Positions 54,373 through 63,725 of a DNA stretch of 64,000 nucleotides are shown here, one piece after another. How positions within the stretch are numbered: the first letter of the stretch is position 1; the number at the start of each line of letters is the position of its first letter. The notes under the pieces were generated by a model. That model did not search any database, was not told the DNA's origin, and saw only the letters and a program-made list of their open reading frames with translations. A program made the position numbers and the translations under genes. The stretch is from Peptoniphilus asaccharolyticus DSM 20463 (GTDB lineage Bacteria > Bacillota > Clostridia > Tissierellales > Peptoniphilaceae): assembly GCF_900176115.1 (NCBI RefSeq), contig NZ_FWWR01000009.1:248001-312000 (forward strand). Direction: 5' to 3'.

Positions 54373-55224
54373 ATGCAAAAACTTGAAAATTTTCAAATAG
54401 ATGACTATTTAGAAATGGCACTAAAAGAAGATGTAACTCATGAAGATGTAACTACTAATGCTATTTATACAGAGCCAAAGAATGCGTCAGTTGAATTATT
54501 GGCAAAAGAAGAAGGAATAATAGCAGGTATAGATGTTTTTAAGAGAGTTTTTCAACTGATCGATTCAGATGTTAAATTTGAAATTTATAAGCTAGACGGA
54601 GATTCAGTAAAGAAAGGTGACTTGGTTGCAAAGATATTTGCTGATGTGAGAACTCTTCTTACAGGAGAGAGAACAGCGCTAAACTATATGCAACGTATGA
54701 GCGGTGTGGCAACTTATGCCAATAAATTAGTTAAGGCATTAAACGACCCTCACACTCAAATAGTAGATACTAGAAAGACAACTCCAAATATGAGACTTTT
54801 TGAGAAGTATGCAGCTACAGTTGGTGGAGCTAAAAACCATAGATACAATCTTTCGGATGCAATACTTTTAAAAGATAATCATATAGCAGCAGCGGGTTCA
54901 GTTTTTGAAGCTGTTAACATGGCTAGAGATTATGCTTCATTTGTTACTAAGATAGAAGTTGAAGTTGAAAATTTAGAAATGGTAAGAGAAGCTGTCGATG
55001 CAGGTGCAGATATTATCATGCTAGACAATATGGATGTAAACACTATTAAAAAAGCAATTGAGATTATAAACGGCACTGCCTATATTGAACTTTCAGGAAA
55101 TGTAAGTCTTGAAAATGTTGAGCAATATAGAGCGTTGGGAGCAGACTTTATATCAAGTGGTTCAATAACACATTCTTCAAAGATATTGGACTTATCCATG
55201 AAAAATTTAAAAATAGAAGATTAA
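54373..55224 (+). CDS. nadC: Quinolinate phosphoribosyltransferase
   Basis: 283 residues. Converts quinolinate and PRPP to nicotinate mononucleotide. The start shows EDVTHEDVTTNAI, then the TGERTALNYMQRMSG loop, DTRKTTPNMRLFEKYA and LKDNH, all active-site motifs. nadA and nadB are not adjacent, so de novo synthesis may be incomplete here or quinolinate may be imported. A terminator follows. Confidence 0.95.
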   Translation: MQKLENFQIDDYLEMALKEDVTHEDVTTNAIYTEPKNASVELLAKEEGIIAGIDVFKRVFQLIDSDVKFEIYKLDGDSVKKGDLVAKIFADVRTLLTGERTALNYMQRMSGVATYANKLVKALNDPHTQIVDTRKTTPNMRLFEKYAATVGGAKNHRYNLSDAILLKDNHIAAAGSVFEAVNMARDYASFVTKIEVEVENLEMVREAVDAGADIIMLDNMDVNTIKKAIEIINGTAYIELSGNVSLENVEQYRALGADFISSGSITHSSKILDLSMKNLKIED

Positions 55225-55228
55225 AATA

Positions 55229-55258
55229 AAAAGAGAGTCTATATAGGCTCTCTTTTAA
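55229..55258 (+). terminator. Terminator after nadC
   Basis: Stem AAAAGAGAG (55229-55237) / CTCTCTTTT (55248-55256), loop TCTATATAGG. Confidence 0.85.
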
Positions 55259-55267
55259 TGTGTAAAA

Positions 55268-55591
55268 TTATAGTCTTATGTATGCATATCCTTCATGTTG
55301 CAATTTTGCAACTCTTGTGATTATGTAATCATCAACATGCACTCCTGCTGGTAGGAAAGTAGAATCGAGATTATTATTTTCAAGACCAAACTTTGAAATG
55401 GTTATTCTAACTTTTGGATTGTTTAACAAATCGTCAAAATCTATACCGCTATACTTACCAAAAAGGCATGCAGCATCACTACCAACAATAACTTCAATTT
55501 CAGCTTCGGCATCATTAGATAATAAGTCTCTAATGTTTTGAATATTTGTTTGCCATTTGTTTAATTCTAAAATGTGAAAAATAACTTTCAT
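55268..55591 (-). CDS. DsrE family protein
   Basis: 107 residues from ATG 55591 (AGGAGG, 5-nt spacer; an in-frame GTG 6 nt earlier is inside the site). Small DsrE/DsrF-like fold: MKVIFHILELNKW, an EIEVIVGSDAACLFGK strand-loop-helix, PAGVHVDDYIITRVAKL. Family members relay sulfur or act as small redox proteins, but the sulfur-carrying cysteine is not clear beyond Cys in DAACLF. Solo gene, divergent from the ACT-PFL pair. Confidence 0.8.
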   Translation of the reverse strand: MKVIFHILELNKWQTNIQNIRDLLSNDAEAEIEVIVGSDAACLFGKYSGIDFDDLLNNPKVRITISKFGLENNNLDSTFLPAGVHVDDYIITRVAKLQHEGYAYIRL

Positions 55592-55707
55592 AAGCACCTC
55601 CTATTTATTAATTATTTACCAATTTTAAATGTTTTTTAAACAAATAATTAATAAAAATTTATTGTATGATATAATTAAGAAAAACAATATGATTTAGGAG
55701 AAGAAAA

Positions 55708-55977
55708 TTGAAAGCGATACTTACAATTATAGGAAAAGATTTTACAGGGATAGTTTACAGAACTTCAGAATTATTAGTTAAGTATAATATCAATATTTTA
55801 GATATCAACCAAACAATTATGGACGATAAATTCACTGCAATGATGATGGTTGACTTAACTAACTCAAATGCATCTTTCACAGAAGTAGTAGAAGGATTTG
55901 ATAAGTTGGGTGAAGAAATAGGAGTCTACATAAAGATTCAAAACGAAGATATTTTTAACAAGATGCATAGAATTTAG
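55708..55977 (+). CDS. ACT domain protein (UPF0237)
   Basis: 89 residues from a TTG at 55708 with AGGAG (55697-55701) upstream. A single ACT fold (MKAILTIIGKDFTGIVYRTSE). It is the usual partner of the PFL-like gene that follows 7 nt later. The ligand is unknown. The start codon is rare but well supported by the site and by family N termini. Confidence 0.9.
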   Translation: MKAILTIIGKDFTGIVYRTSELLVKYNINILDINQTIMDDKFTAMMMVDLTNSNASFTEVVEGFDKLGEEIGVYIKIQNEDIFNKMHRI

Positions 55978-55984
55978 GTGAACT

Positions 55985-57340
55985 ATGGACAAGAGAAATA
56001 TATTAGAAACTATAAAGATGCTTGAAGATGAGCATTTGGATATAAGAACAGTTACAATGGGAATCTCTCTTTTAGATTGTATAGACTCTGATTCAAAAAG
56101 AGCAACTCAAAAAATCTACGATAAAATGATGAGAGAAACTGAAAACTTTTTAAATACTACAAGTGAAATTGAAAAGATGTATGGAGTGCCGATAATAAAC
56201 AACAGAATTTCTGTAACTCCAATAGCCTTAATTGCAGCTGCGTCAGAACTTAAGGATTACACACATTATGCAAAAGTATTGGATAGAGTTGCAAAAGAAG
56301 TTGGAGTAGATTTTATAGGTGGATTTTCAGCCTTAGTTCAAAAGGGAATGGGCCCTGGAGATTTAAATTTAATAAACTCAATTCCTCATGCTCTTTCAGA
56401 GACAACTTACGTTTGTTCAAGCGTGAATGTAGCGTCTACAAAAGCTGGAATGAATTTAGATGCAATAAGCCTATTAGGACATAAGATAAAAGAACTTGCA
56501 GAGTTGACTAAAGATGCAGATGCCATAGGTTGTGCAAAGTTTGTAGCATTTGCAAATGCGGTTGAAGACAATCCATTTATGGCTGGAGCTTTCCATGGGA
56601 TTACTGAATCTGATACGGTGATTAACGTAGGAGTTTCAGGACCTGGAGTAGTTAAAGTCGCAATAGATAAATTAAAAGGCGCTCCTATAGATGAAGTTTA
56701 TGAAACAATTAAGAAAACAGCATTTAAAATAACTAGAATGGGAGAGCTTGTAGGGAAAGAAGTTTCTCAAAGACTTAATAAAAATTTTGGTATTATCGAC
56801 CTATCACTTGCTCCGACTCCGGCAGTGGGTGACTCAGTAGGTAGAATTTTAGAAGAAATCGGAATTGAAACAGTTGGTGGACACGGAACTACAGCGGCGC
56901 TTGCAATGCTAAATGATGCAGTTAAAAAAGGTGGTCTTATGGCTTCATCAAGTGTTGGAGGATTATCAGGTGCATTTATCCCTGTTTCAGAAGATGAGGG
57001 AATGATAAAGGCAGCAGAGTCAGGACATTTAACATTTGATAAATTGGAAGCTATGACTGCTGTTTGTTCAGTTGGGCTTGATATGATAGCTATACCTGGA
57101 GATACATCTGCTGAAACAATCTCAGCTATGATAGCAGACGAAGCTGCAATCGGAGTTATAAATGCAAAGACTACAGCTGTTAGAGTTATTCCTGTTGTAG
57201 GAAAAGGTGTAGGAGAGTTTGCTGAATTTGGTGGACTACTTGGCTATGCGCCTATAATGGATATAGGAAATAATTCAGCTAAGAATTTTATAAACAGAGG
57301 CGGAAGAATTCCAGCTCCTGTACACAGCTTTAAAAACTGA
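55985..57340 (+). CDS. PFL family protein (DUF711/UPF0210)
   Basis: 451 residues; the standard start [25 protein letters not shown] and the glycine-rich [21 protein letters not shown] region are present. The structure of homologues resembles pyruvate formate-lyase barrels but lacks a glycyl-radical signature, and the function is unknown. Co-transcribed with the ACT gene. An IS3 element is inserted 20 bp after the stop. Confidence 0.92.
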   Translation: MDKRNILETIKMLEDEHLDIRTVTMGISLLDCIDSDSKRATQKIYDKMMRETENFLNTTSEIEKMYGVPIINNRISVTPIALIAAASELKDYTHYAKVLDRVAKEVGVDFIGGFSALVQKGMGPGDLNLINSIPHALSETTYVCSSVNVASTKAGMNLDAISLLGHKIKELAELTKDADAIGCAKFVAFANAVEDNPFMAGAFHGITESDTVINVGVSGPGVVKVAIDKLKGAPIDEVYETIKKTAFKITRMGELVGKEVSQRLNKNFGIIDLSLAPTPAVGDSVGRILEEIGIETVGGHGTTAALAMLNDAVKKGGLMASSSVGGLSGAFIPVSEDEGMIKAAESGHLTFDKLEAMTAVCSVGLDMIAIPGDTSAETISAMIADEAAIGVINAKTTAVRVIPVVGKGVGEFAEFGGLLGYAPIMDIGNNSAKNFINRGGRIPAPVHSFKN

Positions 57341-57407
57341 TTAAAAAGCCGGCTCTTATATGATATGTACCCTCTTTACTGGACAAACCAGTAAGGAGGG
57401 TATTTTT

Positions 57408-57974
57408 ATGAAATATAGTTATGAAATAAAAAAAGAAAGCGTGCAATTGTATAGAGATGGTAAATGGCCTGATACACCTGAAAGGACCAACGAAAAAAAC
57501 TTTCATGATTCAATTAGAATATGGGTTAGGTTAGAAGAACTTCATGGACCAGAAATTTTAAAACATGGAAATAATATCAATTGGACACCTGATGAGAAAT
57601 TAGAAATGGTATCTAAAGTGTTAGCTGGAAATTCCATAACATCTATAGCAGTTGAATATGGAATTAATCATGGACAGCTTTATTCATGGGTTAACAAGTA
57701 TAAAAATTATGGATATAATGGTCTTGTAAATAAAAAGAGAGGTCGTAAATCTAAAAATACAAGTATGAAAAATAAAAATATCTATAAAGCAAAAAAACTT
57801 AATGAATCTGAAAGAGAAGAACTAATAAAACTTAGAGCAGAAAATGAATATATAAAAGCAGAAAACGAAATAATAAAAAAAGAGATCGCCTTGAGAGAAG
57901 AACGTTACGCTGCGCAACTCAAGGCGAAAAAGCAGCGATTATCAAAGAACTCAAAGAAGAAGGATACAGACTAA
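57408..57974 (+). CDS. IS3 transposase OrfA (HTH protein)
   Basis: 188 residues from ATG 57408 (AGGAGGG, 7-nt spacer). Helix-turn-helix of the IS3/IS150 OrfA type (SITSIAVEYGINHGQLYSWVNKY) and a C-terminal leucine-zipper-like stretch (KLRAENEYIKAENEIIKKEI) that leads into the slippery site. Binds the IS ends; after -1 frameshifting it is fused to OrfB. Confidence 0.88.
   Translation: MKYSYEIKKESVQLYRDGKWPDTPERTNEKNFHDSIRIWVRLEELHGPEILKHGNNINWTPDEKLEMVSKVLAGNSITSIAVEYGINHGQLYSWVNKYKNYGYNGLVNKKRGRKSKNTSMKNKNIYKAKKLNESEREELIKLRAENEYIKAENEIIKKEIALREERYAAQLKAKKQRLSKNSKKKDTD
57875..57882 (+). promoter_or_regulatory. Programmed -1 ribosomal frameshift site
   Basis: AAAAAAAG placed so that, in the OrfA frame, it reads A-AAA-AAA-G. 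A -1 slip enters the OrfB frame, open from 57848, and yields the OrfAB transposase. IS150-group elements use this kind of site. Confidence 0.8.
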
Positions 57975-57997
57975 AATATCTTTTAAAAGCTATTGAT

Positions 57998-58789
57998 ATG
58001 CCAAGATCAACATACTATTTTGAAATAAATAAAGTTGATAAGATAAAGATTAAGAATAGTCACATTGCAGATAAAATAACTCAAATATTTAACTTCCACA
58101 AAGGAAGATATGGAGTAAGAAGAGTATATATGGAGTTGATAAATCAAGGTTATATCATAAATCATAAAAGAGTTCAAAGAATAATGCATGAGCTAAAACT
58201 ATTTGGAAAAAGATCTAAGGAAAAATATCACTCATATAAGGGGAAGGTAGGTAAAGTAGCTAATAATATAATAAATAGATATTTCAAGGCAGATAAACCT
58301 CTACAAAAATGGACCACAGATGTGTCAGAATTTAAATTCTCTTGGGGTAAATGCTACATATCTCCAATACTTGATATGTATACCAATGAGATAATCTCTT
58401 ACGACCTATCCTTAAGTCCTAACTTAAATCAGATATCAAATATGTTGAAAAAAGCATTTAACAAATTTCCAAAACTAGATAACTTAATACTACATTCAGA
58501 TCAAGGTTGGCAATACCAACATGAATATTATGTAAATGAGCTTAAAAAACATGGCATAAGACAATCAATGTCAAGAAAAGGTAATTGCTATGATAACTCC
58601 ATAATGGAGACATTCTTTGGAAGATTAAAAAATGAAATTTATTATGGTTATGAAAAGAGTTATAGCTCTTTTGAAGAATTTTCAAAAGCAATAGAGGAAT
58701 ATATTTACTATTACAACAACGAAAGGATTCAATCAAAAACAAAATGGATGCCACCTACAAAATATAGGTTAGCATCCACTAATAATTAA
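57998..58789 (+). CDS. IS3 transposase OrfB (DDE integrase core)
   Basis: 263 residues from the first ATG, but the frame is open from 57848 and the natural product is the OrfAB fusion (see 57875-57882); the upstream part reads KAAIIKELKEEGYRLKYLL, typical for OrfB. HTH_21 (FHKGRYGVRRVYMEL), then the rve core with catalytic Asp in WTTDVSEF, Asp in LHSDQGWQY and Glu in NSIMETFFGRLKNE. Catalyses transposition of the element. Confidence 0.92.
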   Translation: MPRSTYYFEINKVDKIKIKNSHIADKITQIFNFHKGRYGVRRVYMELINQGYIINHKRVQRIMHELKLFGKRSKEKYHSYKGKVGKVANNIINRYFKADKPLQKWTTDVSEFKFSWGKCYISPILDMYTNEIISYDLSLSPNLNQISNMLKKAFNKFPKLDNLILHSDQGWQYQHEYYVNELKKHGIRQSMSRKGNCYDNSIMETFFGRLKNEIYYGYEKSYSSFEEFSKAIEEYIYYYNNERIQSKTKWMPPTKYRLASTNN

Positions 58790-58851
58790 TTAAATATTGT
58801 GTCCAGTTTTATGGGTACACATCATGGGTTTACTGTTTTTTGGTAGAGTTT

Positions 58852-58886
58852 AAAATAATAAAGGCACTTTGATAGCAAAGTGTCTT
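58852..58886 (-). terminator. Terminator of the DUF4364 gene
   Basis: On the minus strand, stem AAGACACTTTG / CAAAGTGCCTT (58886-58876 with 58871-58861), loop CTAT, then TATTATTTT. Confidence 0.8.
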
Positions 58887-58894
58887 AGTGGTTG

Positions 58895-59407
58895 TTATTT
58901 TTCTAAATATTGAATAACATTCATATAAAATTCTTCTGGGTTTGTCTTAAATCTCTTACAAATGTCTATGGCATACTTTTCTGTTGGAACCTCAAGACTA
59001 AGATTAAATATATCTACTTCAAATTCAATTATTGCAAGATTTACAAAAAATCTTTCGTTTTCTTTTGTATAGTTTGCTATTATAGAATTTTCATAGTCAG
59101 TAGGTTCTTTTAAATTTTCTATTTCTATATCAATAGAGTTAGTTAGATTTTCAGGTAACCTATCGCTAAACATTTCAAGGGCGATTTGACCTTCTTCGGT
59201 CAGCTGAATATAGTGGTCGACAATTTCAATAAATCCATTATCATATAGTTCTCCCAAGTATTGTTTATAGAAAAAATAATTTAAAAATTCATTTTTTAAT
59301 ATGAAGGAAGTTAGATCATCTTCGTGAAAAGTATTTGAAGATTTTTGAATTGTATACAAAATAACCAATTTATTTTGAGCAAGCTCTTGTATATTAAAAT
59401 TTTTCAT
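58895..59407 (-). CDS. DUF4364 family protein
   Basis: 170 residues with the family start NIQELAQNKLVILYTIQKS, a winged-helix-like region up to about 80 (YLGELYDNGFIEIVDHYIQLTEEG) and a C-terminal helical domain. The fold suggests a DNA-binding regulator, but the function is not known. AGGAGG precedes the ATG. Alone on the minus strand, divergent from the small membrane gene and the CPBP gene. Confidence 0.88.
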   Translation of the reverse strand: MKNFNIQELAQNKLVILYTIQKSSNTFHEDDLTSFILKNEFLNYFFYKQYLGELYDNGFIEIVDHYIQLTEEGQIALEMFSDRLPENLTNSIDIEIENLKEPTDYENSIIANYTKENERFFVNLAIIEFEVDIFNLSLEVPTEKYAIDICKRFKTNPEEFYMNVIQYLEK

Positions 59408-59492
59408 TTAATCCCTCCTACATGATTATATCATCAACGTTACAAGTTTTAAATATTTATTCGATTTGATATAATTAGAAATGGTGATAGGT

Positions 59493-59645
59493 ATGAAATA
59501 TACAATTTTGGGGATAGTCATATTTTTTATAATACTTGTAAGCATTCAAATTACACTTAATAAATTATTAGTTGTGATTAAAGAAATCAACTCCAAATTA
59601 GACTATATATTGAGGAAAAGTAATGAAGATAAATTTGAAAAGTAA
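59493..59645 (+). CDS. Small membrane protein, hypothetical
   Basis: 50 residues starting MKYTILGIVIFFIILVSIQI, that is one membrane helix (about 4-21), followed by a short charged segment with the pattern KEINSKLDYIL. GGTGATAG lies just before the ATG, and a TATAAT at 59470-59475 may be its -10. The end overlaps the CPBP gene start by 23 nt, so the two are likely coupled. No family is recognised. Confidence 0.55.
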   Translation: MKYTILGIVIFFIILVSIQITLNKLLVVIKEINSKLDYILRKSNEDKFEK

Positions 59646-60567
59646 AAAGTATAAAAAGAAAAATTTAAATGTTTTAAGTGTAAACACATTTACACTTTTA
59701 TTATCTATACTATTTTTACTGATTGGAAATTACATACAAGGTAAAAATTTTTTTAGAGGGACATTTATAAATGAAATCTTTATAATTTTAATTCCAGCTC
59801 TTTTCATAGCGGGCACTGGAAAGTTTACTCATGTATTGAGGATTAAGCACATAAGCTTTAAAAATATTTTAAGGGTTATTATTATGACAATATTGGCTTA
59901 TCCTATAATTTTATTGGTGAACGGTTTGTTTTTAACTTTATTTTCAAATATTACAGAGTTGAATAATTTTTCAATGGATATAGTTACAAGAGATATGAAA
60001 TTAGGTGGATATCTATTCTACATGTGTCTTGTGCCGGCTATATGTGAAGAAATATTTTTTAGAGGAGCTCTTATAAATTCTTATGATATATATGGAGCGA
60101 GATTTGCAATATTTATGAGTGCGCTGGTCTTTGCTTTATTTCACTTTGACATTCAAAATTTTGTAGCGCCTCTATTATTAGGAATAATATTTGGTAATTT
60201 TTTAGAACTAACTGGTTCTATTTTCGCATGTATGATTGCTCACTTTACTAATAATGTCATTGCGCTTATATCTTCGAGGTATATTAATGACTCTTTATTT
60301 AGTTATTTAAGGAGTACATCATTAGCGCAAGATATAGGTTCATTACAGCTTTATATAATAACCTTACTAATAATAGTATCAGCAATTTCACTATTTATTT
60401 TAAAAATTATGTATAGAAAAATGTACTTTGAAAAGAAAAGGGAAGATGAATTCTATGGACGTAGACAGAGAATTAGAGCAGCACAAACTTTTGATTTCTT
60501 CAATTTTGTGCCGATAATAGCTTTGTTTATCTTGTATTTGATTTATTATAAAGTGGTTTTCTATTAA
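59623..60567 (+). CDS. CPBP family intramembrane glutamic endopeptidase
   Basis: 314 residues with about eight membrane segments. The catalytic motif EEIFFRG (Glu142-Glu143, Arg147) and the later FALFHFD and HFTNN histidine motifs mark the CPBP/Abi (Rce1-like) protease family. Possible roles include bacteriocin self-immunity or processing of membrane peptides; the substrate is unknown. GAGGAAAAG precedes the ATG. sir2 starts 11 nt after the stop. Confidence 0.88.
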   Translation: MKINLKSKKYKKKNLNVLSVNTFTLLLSILFLLIGNYIQGKNFFRGTFINEIFIILIPALFIAGTGKFTHVLRIKHISFKNILRVIIMTILAYPIILLVNGLFLTLFSNITELNNFSMDIVTRDMKLGGYLFYMCLVPAICEEIFFRGALINSYDIYGARFAIFMSALVFALFHFDIQNFVAPLLLGIIFGNFLELTGSIFACMIAHFTNNVIALISSRYINDSLFSYLRSTSLAQDIGSLQLYIITLLIIVSAISLFILKIMYRKMYFEKKREDEFYGRRQRIRAAQTFDFFNFVPIIALFILYLIYYKVVFY

Positions 60568-60578
60568 GAGGTGTTAGT

Positions 60579-61313
60579 ATGGAAAATATAAAAAAAGCAG
60601 CTGAATTAATAAAAAGTAGTAAAAAAGTTTTTGCGCTAACAGGTGCTGGGATAAGTACAGAGTCCGGAATACCTGACTTTAGATCTGACAGAGGATATTA
60701 TAGAAAATTTGACCCGGTTAGAGCGCTATCTGTAGATACCATGCTAGGTGATCCAAAGAGATTTTATTCAGAAGGATATTTAATTTTAAAGGATTTAAAC
60801 GGAAAGAAACCTAATGATGGACATATAGCTTTGGCTAAACTGGAAAGTGGAGGATATTTAGCTGGGATAGTAACTCAAAACATAGATAATTTACATTTTG
60901 AAGCTGGCAGCAAGAATGTATACGAAGTGCACGGAGAGACTAGAGGAGTGCATTGTATGAAATGCGGCTCTAAATATAATTTTTCATATCTTGAAGACAG
61001 AGTTGACAGTGGAGAAATTCCACCCAAGTGTGAAAAGTGTGGCGGAATTGTAAGGTCAAATGTGGTAATGTTTGGAGATATGATGCCGGATGATTATTCA
61101 AGGGCGGTTGACGAACTACAAGATACTGATTTACTTATAGTGGTGGGTTCAAGTTTGACAGTAAGTCCTGTAAATTTTTTGCCGAGATATGTAAAGAATT
61201 TAATTATAATAAACAATACTCCTACACCAGAGGATAGAAGGGCGAAGTTGATTTTTAGAGAAAACTCAGGAAAAGTTTTAATGGATATTTATAATGAGGT
61301 AATGAATGGATAA
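60579..61313 (+). CDS. cobB: NAD-dependent protein deacylase, Sir2 family
   Basis: 244 residues with GAGISTESGIPDFRSDRG (about 22-39), TQNIDNLH, the catalytic His in VHGETRG (His about 120) and a C4 zinc site (CMKCG...CEKCGG). Removes acetyl or acyl groups from lysines with NAD+. Followed by a methyltransferase whose start overlaps its end by 8 nt. Confidence 0.94.
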   Translation: MENIKKAAELIKSSKKVFALTGAGISTESGIPDFRSDRGYYRKFDPVRALSVDTMLGDPKRFYSEGYLILKDLNGKKPNDGHIALAKLESGGYLAGIVTQNIDNLHFEAGSKNVYEVHGETRGVHCMKCGSKYNFSYLEDRVDSGEIPPKCEKCGGIVRSNVVMFGDMMPDDYSRAVDELQDTDLLIVVGSSLTVSPVNFLPRYVKNLIIINNTPTPEDRRAKLIFRENSGKVLMDIYNEVMNG

Positions 61314-62028
61314 TTATAGAGATTTTGCAGCGGTTTATGATGAATTAATGTGGGACTTTGACTATGAAAAAGTATATAAGTTTATAAAGAGCACAGTTGA
61401 AAAAAATAGCAAAGAATTTAAAAAGTGTTTGGAATTAGGTTGTGGAACTGGAAATTTGACAGAATTTATTGTGGAAGATTTTCAAGTGGATGCAATAGAC
61501 TTATCAGATGAGATGTTGGCTGTGGCAGCTAATAAAATAATGAATAAAAATGTTCATTTTTATAAACAAAATATGCAAAATTTAATGTTTGAGGGAAATT
61601 ATGACTTGGTTGTATCAAGCTGTGATTCTATAAACTATATTTTGGAAAGAGAAGAGTTGGAAAAACTTTTTAAATGGGTTTATGACCATCTAAACGACGG
61701 AGGAATGTTCATATTTGATATAAATTCAATATATAAATTTGAAACTATGAAAGAAACTTACGTAGATGAAAGTGACGGAGTTTTCTATATATGGGAAAAT
61801 TTCTATGATGAAGAAGAGCGCTTGAATACTTACTCTGTGAACTTTTTTAAGGAAGAAGGAGAACTCTACGAAAGATTTTACGAAGAGCACGTTCAAAGAG
61901 CATATGGCACAGATTATTTGATAGATATGTTGAAGAAAATAGGGTATAAAGTAAAAGTTTTTGATGATTATACTGAAGAAGATGATTTAAGCGAGTCAAG
62001 TAGATTGACTTTTGTAGCTGGGAGGTAA
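61306..62028 (+). CDS. Class I SAM-dependent methyltransferase
   Basis: 240 residues. Motif I LELGCGTGNLTEF (about 45-57), motif post-I AIDLSDEML and DLVVSSCDSINYIL. The start YRDFAAVYDELM is common in Firmicute methyltransferases beside hslO. The substrate is not known. It overlaps sir2 and is 1 nt from hslO. Confidence 0.88.
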   Translation: MDNYRDFAAVYDELMWDFDYEKVYKFIKSTVEKNSKEFKKCLELGCGTGNLTEFIVEDFQVDAIDLSDEMLAVAANKIMNKNVHFYKQNMQNLMFEGNYDLVVSSCDSINYILEREELEKLFKWVYDHLNDGGMFIFDINSIYKFETMKETYVDESDGVFYIWENFYDEEERLNTYSVNFFKEEGELYERFYEEHVQRAYGTDYLIDMLKKIGYKVKVFDDYTEEDDLSESSRLTFVAGR

Positions 62029-62029
62029 A

Positions 62030-62908
62030 ATGGATTATTTAGTAAGAGCAATTGATAAGGATGCACAAGTTAGAATTTTTGCTTGCAATTCCAAGAATAT
62101 GGTAGAGACTGCGAGAAATATACACAACACATCTAAGACGGCAACAGCAGCTTTGGGAAGAACTTTGACAGCAGCAGCTTTGATGTCAGAAAATTTAAAG
62201 AATGAAGCAGATACACTTACTTTGAATATAAAAGGCGATGGTGGAATAGGACAAATTGTTGTCACAGCAAAGGCAAATGGCGTTGTAAAAGGATATGTAA
62301 ACAATCCTATGGCTGATTGTGAAATAAGAGAATCTGACGGCAAATTGGACGTTGGAAGGATAGTTGGAAATGGAACTCTTACTGTGGTTGCAGATCAAGG
62401 TTTAAAAGAGCCTTATATAGGCAAGGTTGAACTTATAAGTGGCGAGATAGCAGAGGATTTAGCAAACTATTTCTATAGATCAGACCAAGTGCCATCTGTA
62501 GTATCTTTGGGTGTGCTTGTGGATGTAGACTATACAGTTAGAGCAGCGGGAGGTTTTATTCTTCAATTGATGCCTGGTGCGGATGATGAATGTATTTCTA
62601 AGATAGAAGAAAATATTTCAAAATTAAAAGCTATAACAACTATGTTGGACGAAGGATTAACTCCTGAACAGATAATAGAACATGTTATGGATGGATTTGA
62701 AATAAAGTTCTTAGACAAAAAGGAAATAGGATTTAACTGCGACTGTTCAAGAGAAAAGGTTGAAGATTCTCTAATTTCAATTGGTAAAGATGAATTAAAA
62801 GCTATTATAGAAGAGGATGGAAAGGCAGAGGTAACATGCCACTTCTGTAATGAAAAATATAGCTTTAATGAAGAAGAGCTTGAAAATATTTTAAATAGTA
62901 TTGAATAG
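62030..62908 (+). CDS. hslO: Redox-regulated chaperone Hsp33
   Basis: 292 residues; holdase activated by oxidation. N-terminal domain start YLVRAIDKDAQVRIFAC, a GDGGIGQIVVTAKANG core and the C-terminal zinc/disulfide switch CDCSREKV ... CHFCNEKY with all four cysteines. In an anaerobe this helps during oxygen exposure. A terminator with a long loop follows. Confidence 0.96.
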   Translation: MDYLVRAIDKDAQVRIFACNSKNMVETARNIHNTSKTATAALGRTLTAAALMSENLKNEADTLTLNIKGDGGIGQIVVTAKANGVVKGYVNNPMADCEIRESDGKLDVGRIVGNGTLTVVADQGLKEPYIGKVELISGEIAEDLANYFYRSDQVPSVVSLGVLVDVDYTVRAAGGFILQLMPGADDECISKIEENISKLKAITTMLDEGLTPEQIIEHVMDGFEIKFLDKKEIGFNCDCSREKVEDSLISIGKDELKAIIEEDGKAEVTCHFCNEKYSFNEEELENILNSIE

Positions 62909-62984
62909 ATAAAAGATTTTAAAACAATTAATAGGGTTAATTGCAATTTGTTGAGCAAAATATTACTTTATAAAATTTAGATTT

Positions 62985-63033
62985 AGATATTTCTCATGTG
63001 CTAGATTTATACTGCAAGGGAAATATCTTTTTT
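62985..63033 (+). terminator. Terminator after hslO
   Basis: Stem AGATATTTC (62985-62993) / GAAATATCT (63020-63028), a 26-nt loop, then T-run to 63033. The long loop makes it weaker than the others. Confidence 0.6.
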
Positions 63034-63092
63034 ATTTATGATATTGTTTGAAAAAGATTTGTAATCTAAGGGGAAGAGATTTTTACACAAAA

Positions 63093-63119
63093 ATAAACCC
63101 AGCCTAAAAGACTGAGTTT
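63093..63119 (-). terminator. Terminator of tRNA-Phe
   Basis: On the minus strand, AAACTCAG (63119-63112) pairs with CTGGGTTT (63102-63095, one G-T pair), followed by ATTTTTG. Confidence 0.75.
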
Positions 63120-63156
63120 GTTAACTGATTTAAATTAAAGACCTAAAAGAGATCTT

Positions 63157-63232
<76 letters not shown>

Positions 63233-63293
63233 GTAGTACTTAAGTACTTAAATAAATGAAGATAGAAAGGACTGCGAGAACAGTCCTGAAATT

Positions 63294-63485
63294 TTAAATG
63301 GCTCTTTCAACTTTTCCAGATCTAAGACATCTTGTACAAACGTTGATTTTCTTAGGTTGACCATTAACAAGTGCTCTAACTCTTCTTATATTAGGAGACC
63401 AAGTTCTGTTACCTCTTTTGTGAGAAAAAGAAATAGTATTACCAAATGATTTAGTCTTTCCACATATTTCACATCTCTTTGACAT
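63294..63485 (-). CDS. rpmB: 50S ribosomal protein L28
   Basis: 63 residues. Start MSKRCEICGKTKSFGN with Cys5, Cys8, and CTRCLRSGKVER near the end supply the zinc ribbon of the Cys-containing L28 form; RTWSPNIRRVRAL is the usual core. AGGAGG precedes the ATG. Divergent from the Asp23 gene, a common Firmicute arrangement. The 240 bp between them (63486-63725) holds the two leaders and no further gene. Confidence 0.97.
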   Translation of the reverse strand: MSKRCEICGKTKSFGNTISFSHKRGNRTWSPNIRRVRALVNGQPKKINVCTRCLRSGKVERAI

Positions 63486-63725
63486 AATCGCACCTCCTCA
63501 GGTTTCTCATTTCTCGACCACACTGCCGAGCTTTATAACTCATTTATTTTAACATAGAATATATAGAAATTGCAAATAAAATAATCAAGAATTACAATTT
63601 TAATTTCAAATAGCACAAAAATTTAAGAAGTTGGAAGTATAAGCTATTAAGAGTTTTAGAAACTTCCATTTAATGGTATAATTATATAATAATTAGACAA
63701 GAAAAAGTGTCATAGGAGGTGCTCT

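Larger units (their letters stand above)
57361..58824 (+). mobile_element. IS3 family (IS150-group) insertion sequence
   Basis: 1,464 bp with terminal inverted repeats: left TGATATGTACCCTCTTTACT and right (other strand) TGATGTGTACCCATAAAACT, continuing GGACA; about 19 of 25 positions match. It carries orfA, a -1 slippery site and orfB with an intact DDE core. If the element ends at TGTACCC instead, it spans 57366-58819. No clear target duplication is visible. It looks complete and possibly active, and sits just after the PFL gene. Confidence 0.85.
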
